A DNA stretch of 15,060 bases. Source: Campylobacter sp. Lineage in GTDB: Bacteria; Campylobacterota; Campylobacteria; Campylobacterales; Campylobacteraceae. Numbering within the stretch: position 1 is the first letter of the stretch; the number at the start of each line of letters is the position of its first letter. The translations under genes and the position numbers were made by a program. The notes under the pieces are model-generated. The model had not been told where the DNA came from. It did no database searches and saw nothing but the letters and a program-made list of their open reading frames with translations. Location: the NCBI GenBank assembly GCA_017940085.1, contig JAGAZK010000141.1:1-15060 (forward strand), written 5' to 3'. Shown here one piece after another: positions 1 through 6,884 of the stretch.

Positions 1-121
1 CTCTAAATACGGCTAAATTTAGTTAATTTATTTTTTAATTAAATCGCTTTAATTATCTTTTAAATGTCGTTTTAAAAATTTTCGCTAAAATTCAAAATCT
101 CAAAATTTACAAAGGTAAATC
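1..121 (+). promoter_or_regulatory. AT-rich leader upstream of the restriction-modification gene, candidate promoter
   Basis: This non-coding stretch is very AT-rich, with runs of A and T, and holds no gene I can recognise. A TAAAAT hexamer at 86-91, preceded by T-rich sequence, is a reasonable Campylobacter sigma70 -10 element 30 bases before the start codon at 122. A ribosome-binding site (AAAGG) lies about 5-10 bases before that start. No hairpin terminator for a preceding gene is visible. The left limit of the island is outside the window, so an upstream restriction gene cannot be excluded. Confidence 0.35.
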
Positions 122-2194
122 ATGCAAAAAATCCAAGAAATTTTAAAAGACAGTAATTATAAACTTGATTTATTTTCGCCTACTAGCATACAAAATTTAG
201 AAAAGCAAATTACACAAAAACCTAACAAAAACGCAAGTGGGGGCTTTACCTATTATACAAAATGCCTAATCCGCGATAAAGAAGTCAAGCTCACCCCAGA
301 AGAAATCGTTCGCCAACTATATTTAGACAAGCTAATGGGCGAATACGGCTATACCAAAACACGCATACAATTAGAATATCCAGTGCATTTTGGGCGTGAA
401 GTCAAACGAGCCGACATTGTTATCTTTGATGACATTCAAATCACTGCCCCGTATATTATCGTAGAACTCAAAAAACCCAAAGCCAAAGACGGCAAAGAAC
501 AACTCAAAAGTTATTGCAACTCCACAGGGGCAACCATTGCCGTATGGAGCAATGGTGAAGTAATCTCATATTATCACCGCAAAGACCCAAATTATTTTGA
601 GCCAATTCCAAATATTCCACAAAGTGGCAAAAGTTTAAAAGATGTTTTAAAACAAGACTTTACATTTGATGATTTAAAAAAAGCCGACAAACTGCAAACA
701 CAAAAAATCACGCTTAAAAGCATTGTATTGGATATGGAAGACGAAGTTTTAGCTAATGCAGGAGTTGATGTATTTGAAGAAGTTTTTAAACTGATTTTTA
801 TTAAATTATTTGACGAATTAGAAGGCGCAAGAAATGAAACACGCAATTTAGAATTTAAAAACTACGGCGAGAGCGACGGCGAACTGAAAGTCAAAATCGA
901 AAATCTTTTTTCAAAAGCCAAGAAAAAATGGGATGGTGTTTTTGCAGGAGATGACAAAATCAAACTATCGCCGTCGCATTTGAGTATTTGCGTAGCGTCA
1001 TTAGAAAGCATTAAATTATTTAATTCAAATTTAGAAGTCATTGATGACGCATTTGAATATTTAGTCAATAAATCCGCCAAAGGCGAAAAAGGGCAGTATT
1101 TTACGCCACGATATGTGATTGATATGTGCGTAAAAATGCTAAATCCAAAGCCTGATGAAACTATGATAGATACTGCCAGTGGTAGTTGTGGTTTTCCGAT
1201 ACACACTTGTTTTTATGTATGGAAAAACATTTACAAAAGCAAAGGTTTAGAACCGTCTGATTTATTTACTGCCGAAAAGAAAATCCTGGAATGCGAAGAC
1301 TATGTCAAAGAAAAAGTCTTTGGTATAGACTTTGATGAAAAAAGTGTGCGAGTGTCTAAAATGCTAAATTTAATCGCAGGGGACGGACATACAAATGTAT
1401 TGTATTTAAATTCAATTGATTACGCAAGATGGGATGAATTTACCAAAGATGAAGAGTGGGAAGATATTTATTTTGACGGATTTAAACGCCTTAAAAATCT
1501 GCGTTCAACCAAAAACGAAAACCGAGATTTTGAATTTGATATTTTAATGGCAAATCCACCATTTGCAGGTGATATTAAAGAGCCACGCATACTTCACGCT
1601 TACGAACTTGGCAAAAACGCTAACGGCAAATGGCAACAAAAAGTGGGGCGAGATATTTTATTTATCGAACGCAACCTAAATATGCTTAAATCAGGCGGTA
1701 GAATGGCAATCGTCCTGCCACAGGGTAGATTTAATAATTCAAGCGATAAGTATATCCGCGAATTTATCAGCGAACACGCACGAATTCTAGCAGTCGTGGG
1801 GCTTCACGGCAATGTTTTTAAGCCACACACAGGCACCAAAACAAGCGTTTTATTTGTGCAAAAATGGGACGACGAGCTCTGCCCTAAAAGGGACGATTAC
1901 AACATATTTTTTGCCACGATGAGTAAGCCAAGCAAAGATAATTCTGGCGATAAAATTTATTATTCACTGCAAGATACGCACGGGCATTGGGTAGTCGAGC
2001 ATGATTTGTTTAATCCACATTTAGCAGGAGATGAGCCTATACGCAAAAAAGACGAAAGCGATGACGAATTTCAACAACGCTTAATCAAATATCAAAACAA
2101 CTTAGAAAAATACGCCAAATTTGACAATGACGGCATCGCAGAAGCATTTATCGAATTTGCCAAAGCGGAGAAGTTGAGTTTTTGGAGCGAATAA
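122..2194 (+). CDS. Fused HsdR_N-like nuclease and N6-adenine DNA methyltransferase (BcgI-like RM subunit)
   Basis: This 690-residue protein probably methylates adenine, and may cleave DNA, at sites chosen by the separate S subunit encoded downstream. Residues about 60-165 resemble the N-terminal nuclease domain of type I HsdR. A PD-(D/E)XK-like core is visible: D98 in RADIVIF, then E115 and K117 in IIVELKK, followed by Q127 in EQLKSY. The methyltransferase follows: GQYFTPR at 324-330, an SAM-binding motif I variant DTASGSCGF at 350-358, GIDFDEKS at 401-408, and the catalytic NPPF at 478-481. The C-terminal region after about 620 is charged and probably helical, suited to contacting S. No helicase/translocase motifs are present. 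Fusion of nuclease and methyltransferase with a separate S gene is the BcgI (type IIB) layout; an M subunit that merely kept a nuclease-like domain is the alternative. The start follows an AAAGG site. Base composition is uneven, with segments such as 361-420 clearly richer in G+C than the neighbouring genes. Confidence 0.85.
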   Translation: MQKIQEILKDSNYKLDLFSPTSIQNLEKQITQKPNKNASGGFTYYTKCLIRDKEVKLTPEEIVRQLYLDKLMGEYGYTKTRIQLEYPVHFGREVKRADIVIFDDIQITAPYIIVELKKPKAKDGKEQLKSYCNSTGATIAVWSNGEVISYYHRKDPNYFEPIPNIPQSGKSLKDVLKQDFTFDDLKKADKLQTQKITLKSIVLDMEDEVLANAGVDVFEEVFKLIFIKLFDELEGARNETRNLEFKNYGESDGELKVKIENLFSKAKKKWDGVFAGDDKIKLSPSHLSICVASLESIKLFNSNLEVIDDAFEYLVNKSAKGEKGQYFTPRYVIDMCVKMLNPKPDETMIDTASGSCGFPIHTCFYVWKNIYKSKGLEPSDLFTAEKKILECEDYVKEKVFGIDFDEKSVRVSKMLNLIAGDGHTNVLYLNSIDYARWDEFTKDEEWEDIYFDGFKRLKNLRSTKNENRDFEFDILMANPPFAGDIKEPRILHAYELGKNANGKWQQKVGRDILFIERNLNMLKSGGRMAIVLPQGRFNNSSDKYIREFISEHARILAVVGLHGNVFKPHTGTKTSVLFVQKWDDELCPKRDDYNIFFATMSKPSKDNSGDKIYYSLQDTHGHWVVEHDLFNPHLAGDEPIRKKDESDDEFQQRLIKYQNNLEKYAKFDNDGIAEAFIEFAKAEKLSFWSE

Positions 2195-2920
2195 ATGAGT
2201 AGTGGGCAGTTAAAGGCATATAAAGAACAAATGGAAATAGACTATTTTGCCTATTTTGCAAAGGCTTATTTTGCTTTTAATTGCTATTTAAAAGATAAAT
2301 TTTCTAACCACAAAAAAGATAGAGATAAAATAGACGAAATGAAAAGAGCAAATTCTTCAAGATTCACAAGATTATTAGAAGAAGATTTATTTATTCAAAA
2401 TTTAATAGAATTAAAGAATAAATTATCTAATGGATTGATTACAAACGATAATGAACCAGTATATTTTGAACATGTAAAAATTAAATCTTTTCAAGATGAA
2501 GAAATTTGTAAGAATCAAAAACATTATAAAAAAACATATTATATAAAAATACTGTCCAATGGGCGAGTTATTGTAAGAATTGATAACAATGGAATAATAG
2601 ACTGTCCATATGATGAATTTGAAAACAAATTAAATAATTCTTCATTAACAGATACACAAAAAAATATAGTAAGGTCATATATAACAAATGAGATAAATAG
2701 TTATGTCAAAGACATAACACCATTGATAACAAAATTATCAAACAAAGAAACTTTAACTGATGACGAAAAAAAAGATATTTACCGAGCATTTATTGAAATT
2801 ATTTATTCAATGAGAAATGGATTATTTCACAGCGAGATTGAACCAGAAAATGATGAAACAAAATCTGCGTATGAGAAAGCATACTGGCTTTTACGAGAAT
2901 TTGTAAAAAAATTGAGTTAA
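2195..2920 (+). CDS. Unrecognised protein with C-terminal HEPN-type RX4H motif
   Basis: I do not recognise this 241-residue protein as a named family. Its C-terminal third is helical and carries YSMRNGLFH at 204-212. R207 and H212 form the RX4-6H motif that defines HEPN domains, many of which are metal-independent RNases in toxin-antitoxin and antiphage systems. The N-terminal part (about 1-75) is charged and predicted helical. The middle (about 85-135) looks beta-rich, with YYIKILSNGRVIVRIDNNG at 115-133. No signal peptide or membrane segment is visible. The ATG directly follows the stop codon of the RM gene with no gap, and GGAG at 2184-2187 is its ribosome-binding site, so the two are probably co-translated. 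It is the most AT-rich gene of the island and includes an A8 run at 2766-2773. It could be a toxin or effector, or an accessory RM factor. The HEPN assignment rests on one motif plus context. Confidence 0.6.
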   Translation: MSSGQLKAYKEQMEIDYFAYFAKAYFAFNCYLKDKFSNHKKDRDKIDEMKRANSSRFTRLLEEDLFIQNLIELKNKLSNGLITNDNEPVYFEHVKIKSFQDEEICKNQKHYKKTYYIKILSNGRVIVRIDNNGIIDCPYDEFENKLNNSSLTDTQKNIVRSYITNEINSYVKDITPLITKLSNKETLTDDEKKDIYRAFIEIIYSMRNGLFHSEIEPENDETKSAYEKAYWLLREFVKKLS

Positions 2921-2929
2921 GGAGATTAT

Positions 2930-4006
2930 ATGAAAGAATTTATTCCACAAGAGTTACCGGTAAATTTTGAAATAACTCCAAAAATTTATAAAGCTTTAAA
3001 CAATGCTTCAAGAAAATTAGGTGAATTAAATGGTTTTATTAGAACTATACCAAATCAAGATATTTTAATCAACTCATTGGTTTTGCAAGAAGCCAAAGAT
3101 TCTAATGCAATCGAAAATATTATAACAACTCATGATGAGTTATTTTTAGCTAAAATAGATGAAGCTAAAATTACACAGTCAGCCAAAGAAGTTATAAATT
3201 ACGAAAAAGCACTCAAAAAAGGATATTTGCTAATTAAAAAAGATAGATTATTCTTAAATCGCCATATTTTAGAAATTCAAAAAAGGCTAGAACGCCACAA
3301 TGCAGGTTTTCGCACCCAAAGTGGCACAAAGCTGAAAAATCCTATCACAGGCGAAGTCAAACACATACCGCCACAAAATAGTTCAGACATAATTCGTCTT
3401 ATGTCAAATTTAGAAAAATATATAAATGATGAATTAGACGATTTAGACCCACTAATCAGACTTGCTATTATTCATTATCAGTTTGAGACGATACATCCAT
3501 TTTACGATGCCAACGGCAGAACGGGCAGGATAATAAATGTGCTTTATCTCACATATAAAAAACTTTTGGATTTGCCAATTTTATATCTTAGTGCGTATAT
3601 CATCAAAAATAAAGCCAAATATTATGAATTATTAGAACAAGTAAGCAAAAATCAAGCTTGGAATGATTGGATAGAATATATTTTAAAAGGCATTGAGCAA
3701 ACTTCTGCTGCTTCTGTCGTTTTGATTAAAGATATAGACAAAGCTATGTCTGATTTTGGCGATCTTTTGCAAGATAAAGCACCCGGAATTTACAGCAAAG
3801 ATTTTGTAGAATTGCTGTTTTCTTATCCATACACAAAAATAGATTATCTCAAAAATAAACTAAATATTTCAAGACAAACTGCTTCTAAATATCTAAGAAT
3901 ATGCGAAAATTTAGAAAAATTTCGCTGTGTAAAACTTGGTAGAATAAATTATTTTGTCAATATTCATTTATTTGAAATTTTAAGAAAAGGATTGATTATA
4001 AAATAA
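2930..4006 (+). CDS. Class II Fic-family AMP-transferase with C-terminal winged helix
   Basis: Fic enzymes usually transfer AMP from ATP to a hydroxyl side chain of a target protein. This 358-residue protein has the complete catalytic motif HPFYDANGRTGR at 189-200, with catalytic H189. It also has an N-terminal inhibitory motif SNAIEN at 58-63, fitting (S/T)XXXE(G/N) with E62 as the inhibitory glutamate; this places it in class II, where inhibition is intramolecular. The order is a Fic N-terminal segment (1-100), the Fic core (about 110-260) and a winged helix-turn-helix (about 290-350, including LNISRQTASKYLRI at 311-324). The start is fixed by AAGGAG at 2919-2924, which overlaps the stop codon of the HEPN-like gene. 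Fic genes between modification and specificity genes are known from other RM loci. Its target is unknown; the neighbouring HEPN-like protein, the RM subunits and the Fic protein itself are candidates. The winged helix could let it bind the repeats just downstream. Confidence 0.9.
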   Translation: MKEFIPQELPVNFEITPKIYKALNNASRKLGELNGFIRTIPNQDILINSLVLQEAKDSNAIENIITTHDELFLAKIDEAKITQSAKEVINYEKALKKGYLLIKKDRLFLNRHILEIQKRLERHNAGFRTQSGTKLKNPITGEVKHIPPQNSSDIIRLMSNLEKYINDELDDLDPLIRLAIIHYQFETIHPFYDANGRTGRIINVLYLTYKKLLDLPILYLSAYIIKNKAKYYELLEQVSKNQAWNDWIEYILKGIEQTSAASVVLIKDIDKAMSDFGDLLQDKAPGIYSKDFVELLFSYPYTKIDYLKNKLNISRQTASKYLRICENLEKFRCVKLGRINYFVNIHLFEILRKGLIIK

Positions 4007-4075
4007 CATGTTAAAAAAAATTAAAATTTTTAACATATTATAAAAATATGTTAAAAATAGCATAATTTTTAACAT
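4004..4075. repeat. Four-fold ATGTTAAAAA inverted-repeat array, likely operator
   Basis: Between fic and the S gene, the 10-mer ATGTTAAAAA occurs at 4008-4017 and 4048-4057 on the + strand, and its complement TTTTTAACAT at 4027-4036 and 4066-4075. The orientation alternates. The inner pair extends to a perfect 13-bp inverted repeat (4027-4039 with 4045-4057, 5-base spacer). The fic stop codon lies inside a perfect palindrome TAACATGTTA at 4004-4013. The two outward units are about 40 bases apart, close to four helical turns. This looks like a repressor array controlling the S gene. The hairpins are almost entirely A/T, so intrinsic termination is unlikely. Which protein binds is unknown; the winged helix of the adjacent Fic protein is an obvious candidate. 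Confidence 0.7.
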
Positions 4076-4092
4076 ATAAAAAGGACAACAAA

Positions 4093-5517
4093 ATGGCTTT
4101 AAATTTAAACCAAACACTGCAAAATAAATATCCGAATTTGGAAATTAGCGTTTTAAAGTATTCAGACGCTATGCGAGATAATGATAGCAAACGGATTGAT
4201 AGTGAGTTTTTTAAGAAAGGGTATTTAAATTTTAAAAATTTATTGATAAATATTCAAAGCGAATATTTAAAAAATATTGCCAAATTTAACAAAAGATACT
4301 CACAACTAACTTATGACGAAAACAGCAATATTAAAGTAATAAATAGTCAATATATTAGAAATGAATTTATTGATTACGAAAATGCAAAAACTGGTTATGG
4401 AAAAATTGTTCCAAGAGAAGCGGTTTTAGTAAATTCTACTGGTGTAGGAACTTTGGGAAGAGTAAATATCAATTTACTTAATTTTGATTTCAGTTTAGAT
4501 AACCATATAAATGTAATTGTTGTTGATAAAAGAATTGATATTTTGCCTTGTTTTTTGATGGTATTTTTACAAACAAAATTCGGTCAATTTCAAATTGAAA
4601 AATATCATAGTGGTTCATCGGGGCAAATAGAAATTTATCCAAAGGATTTTGATAATTTTCTAATCCCCCTTTTCCCCCTTGAATTTCAACAACAAATTGA
4701 GCAAATGGTGCGTGAGTCGCACGAATGTTTGGAGCAGTCCAAAGGCTTATACCGTGAAGCGGAAGTTTTGTTGTATCGTGAATTAGGGCTTGATCCTGAA
4801 AATCCATTAGCGTCTATTGAAACACATTCAGGCAGCCTGAATATCTCCGTGCGTCCATTAAGCCAAAGCCTAAACGCCACAGGCAGATTAGATAGCGAAT
4901 ATTATCAGCAAAAATATGATGAAATTGAAAAGGTAATTAAAAATTATCGTGGGGGATATTTGAAACTGAAAGATTTAGTTGTTAATCGTTCAGGCGGATA
5001 TGCTTTTTCAAGTGATAGTTATTTAGAAAAAGGAAATCTTGCCTTAATTAGAATAAATAATATTAAAAATGCAAATTTAGATTTGCAAAATGTAGTTTAT
5101 TTAGAAGACAATGCAGAATATTTAAGCCCAAAAGATAAAGTTCATAAAAATGATATTTTAATTTCAATGTCAGGTAGTATCGGATTATGTTGCGTTGTTA
5201 GAGATAAAATTAACGCAATGGTTAATCAAAGAATACTTAAAATTTCCGTATCAAATTTTGAAGAAAATGTTTTATGTTTGATAATAAATTCAATTTGTTG
5301 CAAACTTCAATTACACAGAATAGGAACTGGCGGAGTGCAAACGAACATTTCAAGTGATGATATTTTAAATATCCTAATCCCCAAAATCGCCCAACAAACG
5401 CAAACCCAAATTGCCGAAAAAATCAAACAATCCTTTACCCTACGCAAGCAGGCAAATGAACTTTTGCAACAAGCCAAATCCAAAGTAGAAATTGCGATAG
5501 AACAACCGTCATTCTGA
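4093..5517 (+). CDS. hsdS: DNA specificity (S) subunit of the restriction-modification system
   Basis: This 474-residue protein has the two-fold internal repeat of type I and BcgI-like specificity subunits. Target recognition domain 1 covers about 35-195 and is followed by a helical conserved region at 196-232 (EFQQQIEQMVRESHECLEQS onward). Domain 2 covers about 265-430 and is followed by the helical region 431-470 (IAQQTQTQIAEKIKQSF onward). The halves share short sequences: KRIDSEFFKKGY (33-44) against GRLDSEYYQQKY (264-275), and NSTGVGTLGRV against SMSGSIGLCCVV. Each domain should read one half of a bipartite DNA site and the helices set the spacing. It is separated from fic by the 86-base repeat array and has its own AAGGA site, so its dosage may be set separately from the RM subunit. 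The last codons (PSF and stop) lie in a repeat element, so the natural C-terminus may have been altered. The recognition sequence cannot be read from the protein. Confidence 0.9.
   Translation: MALNLNQTLQNKYPNLEISVLKYSDAMRDNDSKRIDSEFFKKGYLNFKNLLINIQSEYLKNIAKFNKRYSQLTYDENSNIKVINSQYIRNEFIDYENAKTGYGKIVPREAVLVNSTGVGTLGRVNINLLNFDFSLDNHINVIVVDKRIDILPCFLMVFLQTKFGQFQIEKYHSGSSGQIEIYPKDFDNFLIPLFPLEFQQQIEQMVRESHECLEQSKGLYREAEVLLYRELGLDPENPLASIETHSGSLNISVRPLSQSLNATGRLDSEYYQQKYDEIEKVIKNYRGGYLKLKDLVVNRSGGYAFSSDSYLEKGNLALIRINNIKNANLDLQNVVYLEDNAEYLSPKDKVHKNDILISMSGSIGLCCVVRDKINAMVNQRILKISVSNFEENVLCLIINSICCKLQLHRIGTGGVQTNISSDDILNILIPKIAQQTQTQIAEKIKQSFTLRKQANELLQQAKSKVEIAIEQPSF
4826..4842. repeat. Palindrome containing Neisseriaceae DNA uptake sequences
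   Basis: ATTCAGGCAGCCTGAAT has two perfect 7-bp arms around a CAG centre. The + strand holds AGGCAGCCTGAA (4830-4841), which as I recall is the Kingella dialect of the DNA uptake sequence. Because of the palindrome, the - strand reads AGGCTGCCTGAA, the Simonsiella dialect. It lies in the S gene in the linker after the first conserved helix, coding for HSGSLN, where insertion would be tolerated. No second copy was seen. For a uniform random sequence, an exact given 12-mer is expected about 0.002 times in this window on both strands. Confidence 0.6.
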
Positions 5518-5518
5518 G
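5507..5518. repeat. Partial direct copy of the GTCATTCTGAG repeat
   Basis: CGTCATTCTGAG at 5507-5518 is repeated exactly at 5539-5550, 32 bases on. The S-gene stop codon TGA (5515-5517) falls inside this first copy, so its final codons P-S-F-stop are supplied by the repeat. This suggests that a repeat element landed at, or recombined into, the 3' end of the gene. Confidence 0.65.
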
Positions 5519-5539
5519 TGAAGCAACAACGAAAAATGC

Positions 5540-5637
5540 GTCATTCTGAGCGTAGCGAAGAATCTCAATTAACACCAAAAGCCGAGATTCTTCGCCTATC
5601 GGCTTATAATGATGAAGTATTTACGGCTCTAAATGAC
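5540..5637. repeat. Imperfect inverted-repeat element (MITE/REP-like) at the island's right edge
   Basis: The element begins GTCATTCTGAGC (5540) and ends, read on the - strand, with GTCATTTAGAGC (5637 inward). Internally GCGAAGAATCTC (5555-5566) pairs perfectly with GAGATTCTTCGC (5584-5595) across a 17-base loop. The right arm has about 27 more bases than the left. GTCATTCTGAGCG...GAAGAATCTC words are familiar as dispersed palindromic repeats in many bacterial genomes. The element fills the gap between the converging S gene and the Sun-family methyltransferase gene, so the folded RNA could also stop transcription from either side, although no strong T-run follows the hairpin. No clear target duplication was found. 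Confidence 0.7.
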
Positions 5638-5641
5638 AAAT

Positions 5642-6511
5642 CTAAGCTAATTTTTTGATTTTGCTGATAAAAAATCCATCAAATTTGTCATCAGGAAGTA
5701 TTCTTGTGCCAAATTTATTTGTTTGGAATTTAGCTTTAGAGCCAAATAAATCAACTGGCAAAATTTCTATTTTAAATTTGGAATTTAATGCATTTTGCAC
5801 GACTTCTTCGTTTTCTTGCTCATAAAATGTGCAAGTCGAATAAATCATCTCTCCGCCACTTTTGAGTGCATTTAGAGCTGCGTTTAAAAGGGATTTTTGG
5901 AGTTTGGATAGAGATTTGATTTCTTTTTGGGATTTTTCTTTGAAATTTTCATCAAATCCAGCGTATCCAGAACAAGGAGCGTCCAGCAAAATGCGATCAA
6001 ACATATTTTTGCAAGTATGGGCTATGCTTCTTGCATCTTTATTAAAAGTGCGGACAAAAGAGCAATTAAATTTAATCAAATTTGATTTTAGGGTGTAAAA
6101 TCTGTCTTTGTTTATCTCCATCACTCTCAAATCAGCTCCATTTCCTATAAATCCAGCTATTGCTATACTTTTGCCGCCCGGACTCCCGCACATATCAAGC
6201 ACACTCATTTGATTTTTTGCTCCCAAATTTAGAGCCGCTAAATACGAGCTTGGGTTTTGGATATAGATTTGAGCGTTATTAAATAAATTTGATTTACTCA
6301 AAATCGTTTTGTTTTGTGGCTCTGTGATAAAAAAATTTGGCAAAATCTCATCAAATTTGATATTTAAATTTTCAAGTTCGGATTTAACGAATTTGGCATT
6401 AGTTTTGATTAAATTTACGAAAAATCCGCAGTATTTTGGCTCAAAAAAACTTTGCCAAATTTGCTCAAAATCGTCTTTTAAAATCAGTTTTAAATCGTCT
6501 TTAAAGCTCAT
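5642..6511 (-). CDS. Sun/RsmB/NOP2-family tRNA/rRNA cytosine-C5 methyltransferase
   Basis: This 289-residue cytoplasmic enzyme should use S-adenosylmethionine to methylate C5 of a cytosine in rRNA or tRNA. It shows the family signature: [11 protein letters not shown] (105-115, motif I), [11 protein letters not shown] (172-182, motif IV with C180) and [17 protein letters not shown] (222-238, motif VI with the nucleophile C227). It ends with [14 protein letters not shown], the usual last strand. It is shorter than E. coli RsmB and lacks the N-terminal NusB-like domain, so the exact RNA target cannot be assigned. It overlaps the upstream ruvX gene by 11 bases and is the last gene of the minus-strand group. 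The ribosome-binding site is weak, which fits translational coupling to ruvX. A gene of this family also follows ruvX in C. jejuni, as I recall. Confidence 0.9.
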   Translation of the reverse strand: MSFKDDLKLILKDDFEQIWQSFFEPKYCGFFVNLIKTNAKFVKSELENLNIKFDEILPNFFITEPQNKTILSKSNLFNNAQIYIQNPSSYLAALNLGAKNQMSVLDMCGSPGGKSIAIAGFIGNGADLRVMEINKDRFYTLKSNLIKFNCSFVRTFNKDARSIAHTCKNMFDRILLDAPCSGYAGFDENFKEKSQKEIKSLSKLQKSLLNAALNALKSGGEMIYSTCTFYEQENEEVVQNALNSKFKIEILPVDLFGSKAKFQTNKFGTRILPDDKFDGFFISKIKKLA

Positions 6512-6884
6512 TTAAATATCTTTTTAAAATCACCATTGCAGCCAAACTATCAAGTTTGCCGTCTTTTTTGCGGGTGCTAAAATTTCGCAAATCATTTGCT
6601 TCTACGCTTGAAAAACTCTCATCAATAAATTTAATCTCGCCATTAAATTCAAGCAAATTTACAAAATGTTTTATCCGCCTAGTCATCTCTTCTTCGCTAG
6701 AACCACCTTTTGGAACGCCAACGACTAAAATTTTTGCACCGTTTTGTTTGAGAAATTCGCTAACTTCACGGGCTGCTTGATTGCGATTTTTACGCATTAC
6801 CGGAGTGCTTGGGAGCGTAGTTTTATTATCAGGTGAAATTGCTACGCCAATGCGTTTAAGCCCAATATCAAGAGCGACTATCAA
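6501..6884 (-). CDS. ruvX: RuvX/YqgF RNase H-fold nuclease (16S pre-rRNA processing)
   Basis: This 127-residue protein is the YqgF/RuvX nuclease, thought to mature the 5' end of 16S rRNA and once proposed as an alternative Holliday junction resolvase. The RNase H-like active site is visible: D6 in [12 protein letters not shown] (4-15), E89 in the IDES segment (87-90), and D112 in [11 protein letters not shown]. The central [12 protein letters not shown] (54-65) corresponds to the family's VVGLP region. Length is typical. AAGGAT lies ahead of the ATG. It overlaps the downstream methyltransferase gene and follows dprA after a 123-base gap. Confidence 0.93.
   Translation of the reverse strand: MIVALDIGLKRIGVAISPDNKTTLPSTPVMRKNRNQAAREVSEFLKQNGAKILVVGVPKGGSSEEEMTRRIKHFVNLLEFNGEIKFIDESFSSVEANDLRNFSTRKKDGKLDSLAAMVILKRYLNEL

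Noticed and set aside
1..14. CTCTAAAT at the left window edge matches CTCTAAAT at 5627-5634 next to the right repeat element, which might mean flanking direct repeats of the island.
   Set aside because: Eight AT-rich bases are too few, and the left edge is cut by the window, so no boundary can be claimed.
862..1206. Reverse-strand open frames of about 85-115 codons inside the RM gene.
   Set aside because: They are antisense to a strongly supported coding region, lack ribosome-binding sites and show no recognisable domain.
4004..4075. The fic-S repeat array as a toxIN-like RNA antitoxin or a small CRISPR array.
   Set aside because: The repeats are inverted rather than tandem, only 10-13 bases long, and have no unique spacers of regular size or associated cas genes.
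6046..6054. AAGTGCGGA in the Sun-family gene resembles the Haemophilus uptake signal AAGTGCGGT.
   Set aside because: It has one mismatch in the 9-base core, occurs once, and lies inside a well-explained housekeeping gene, so chance is sufficient.
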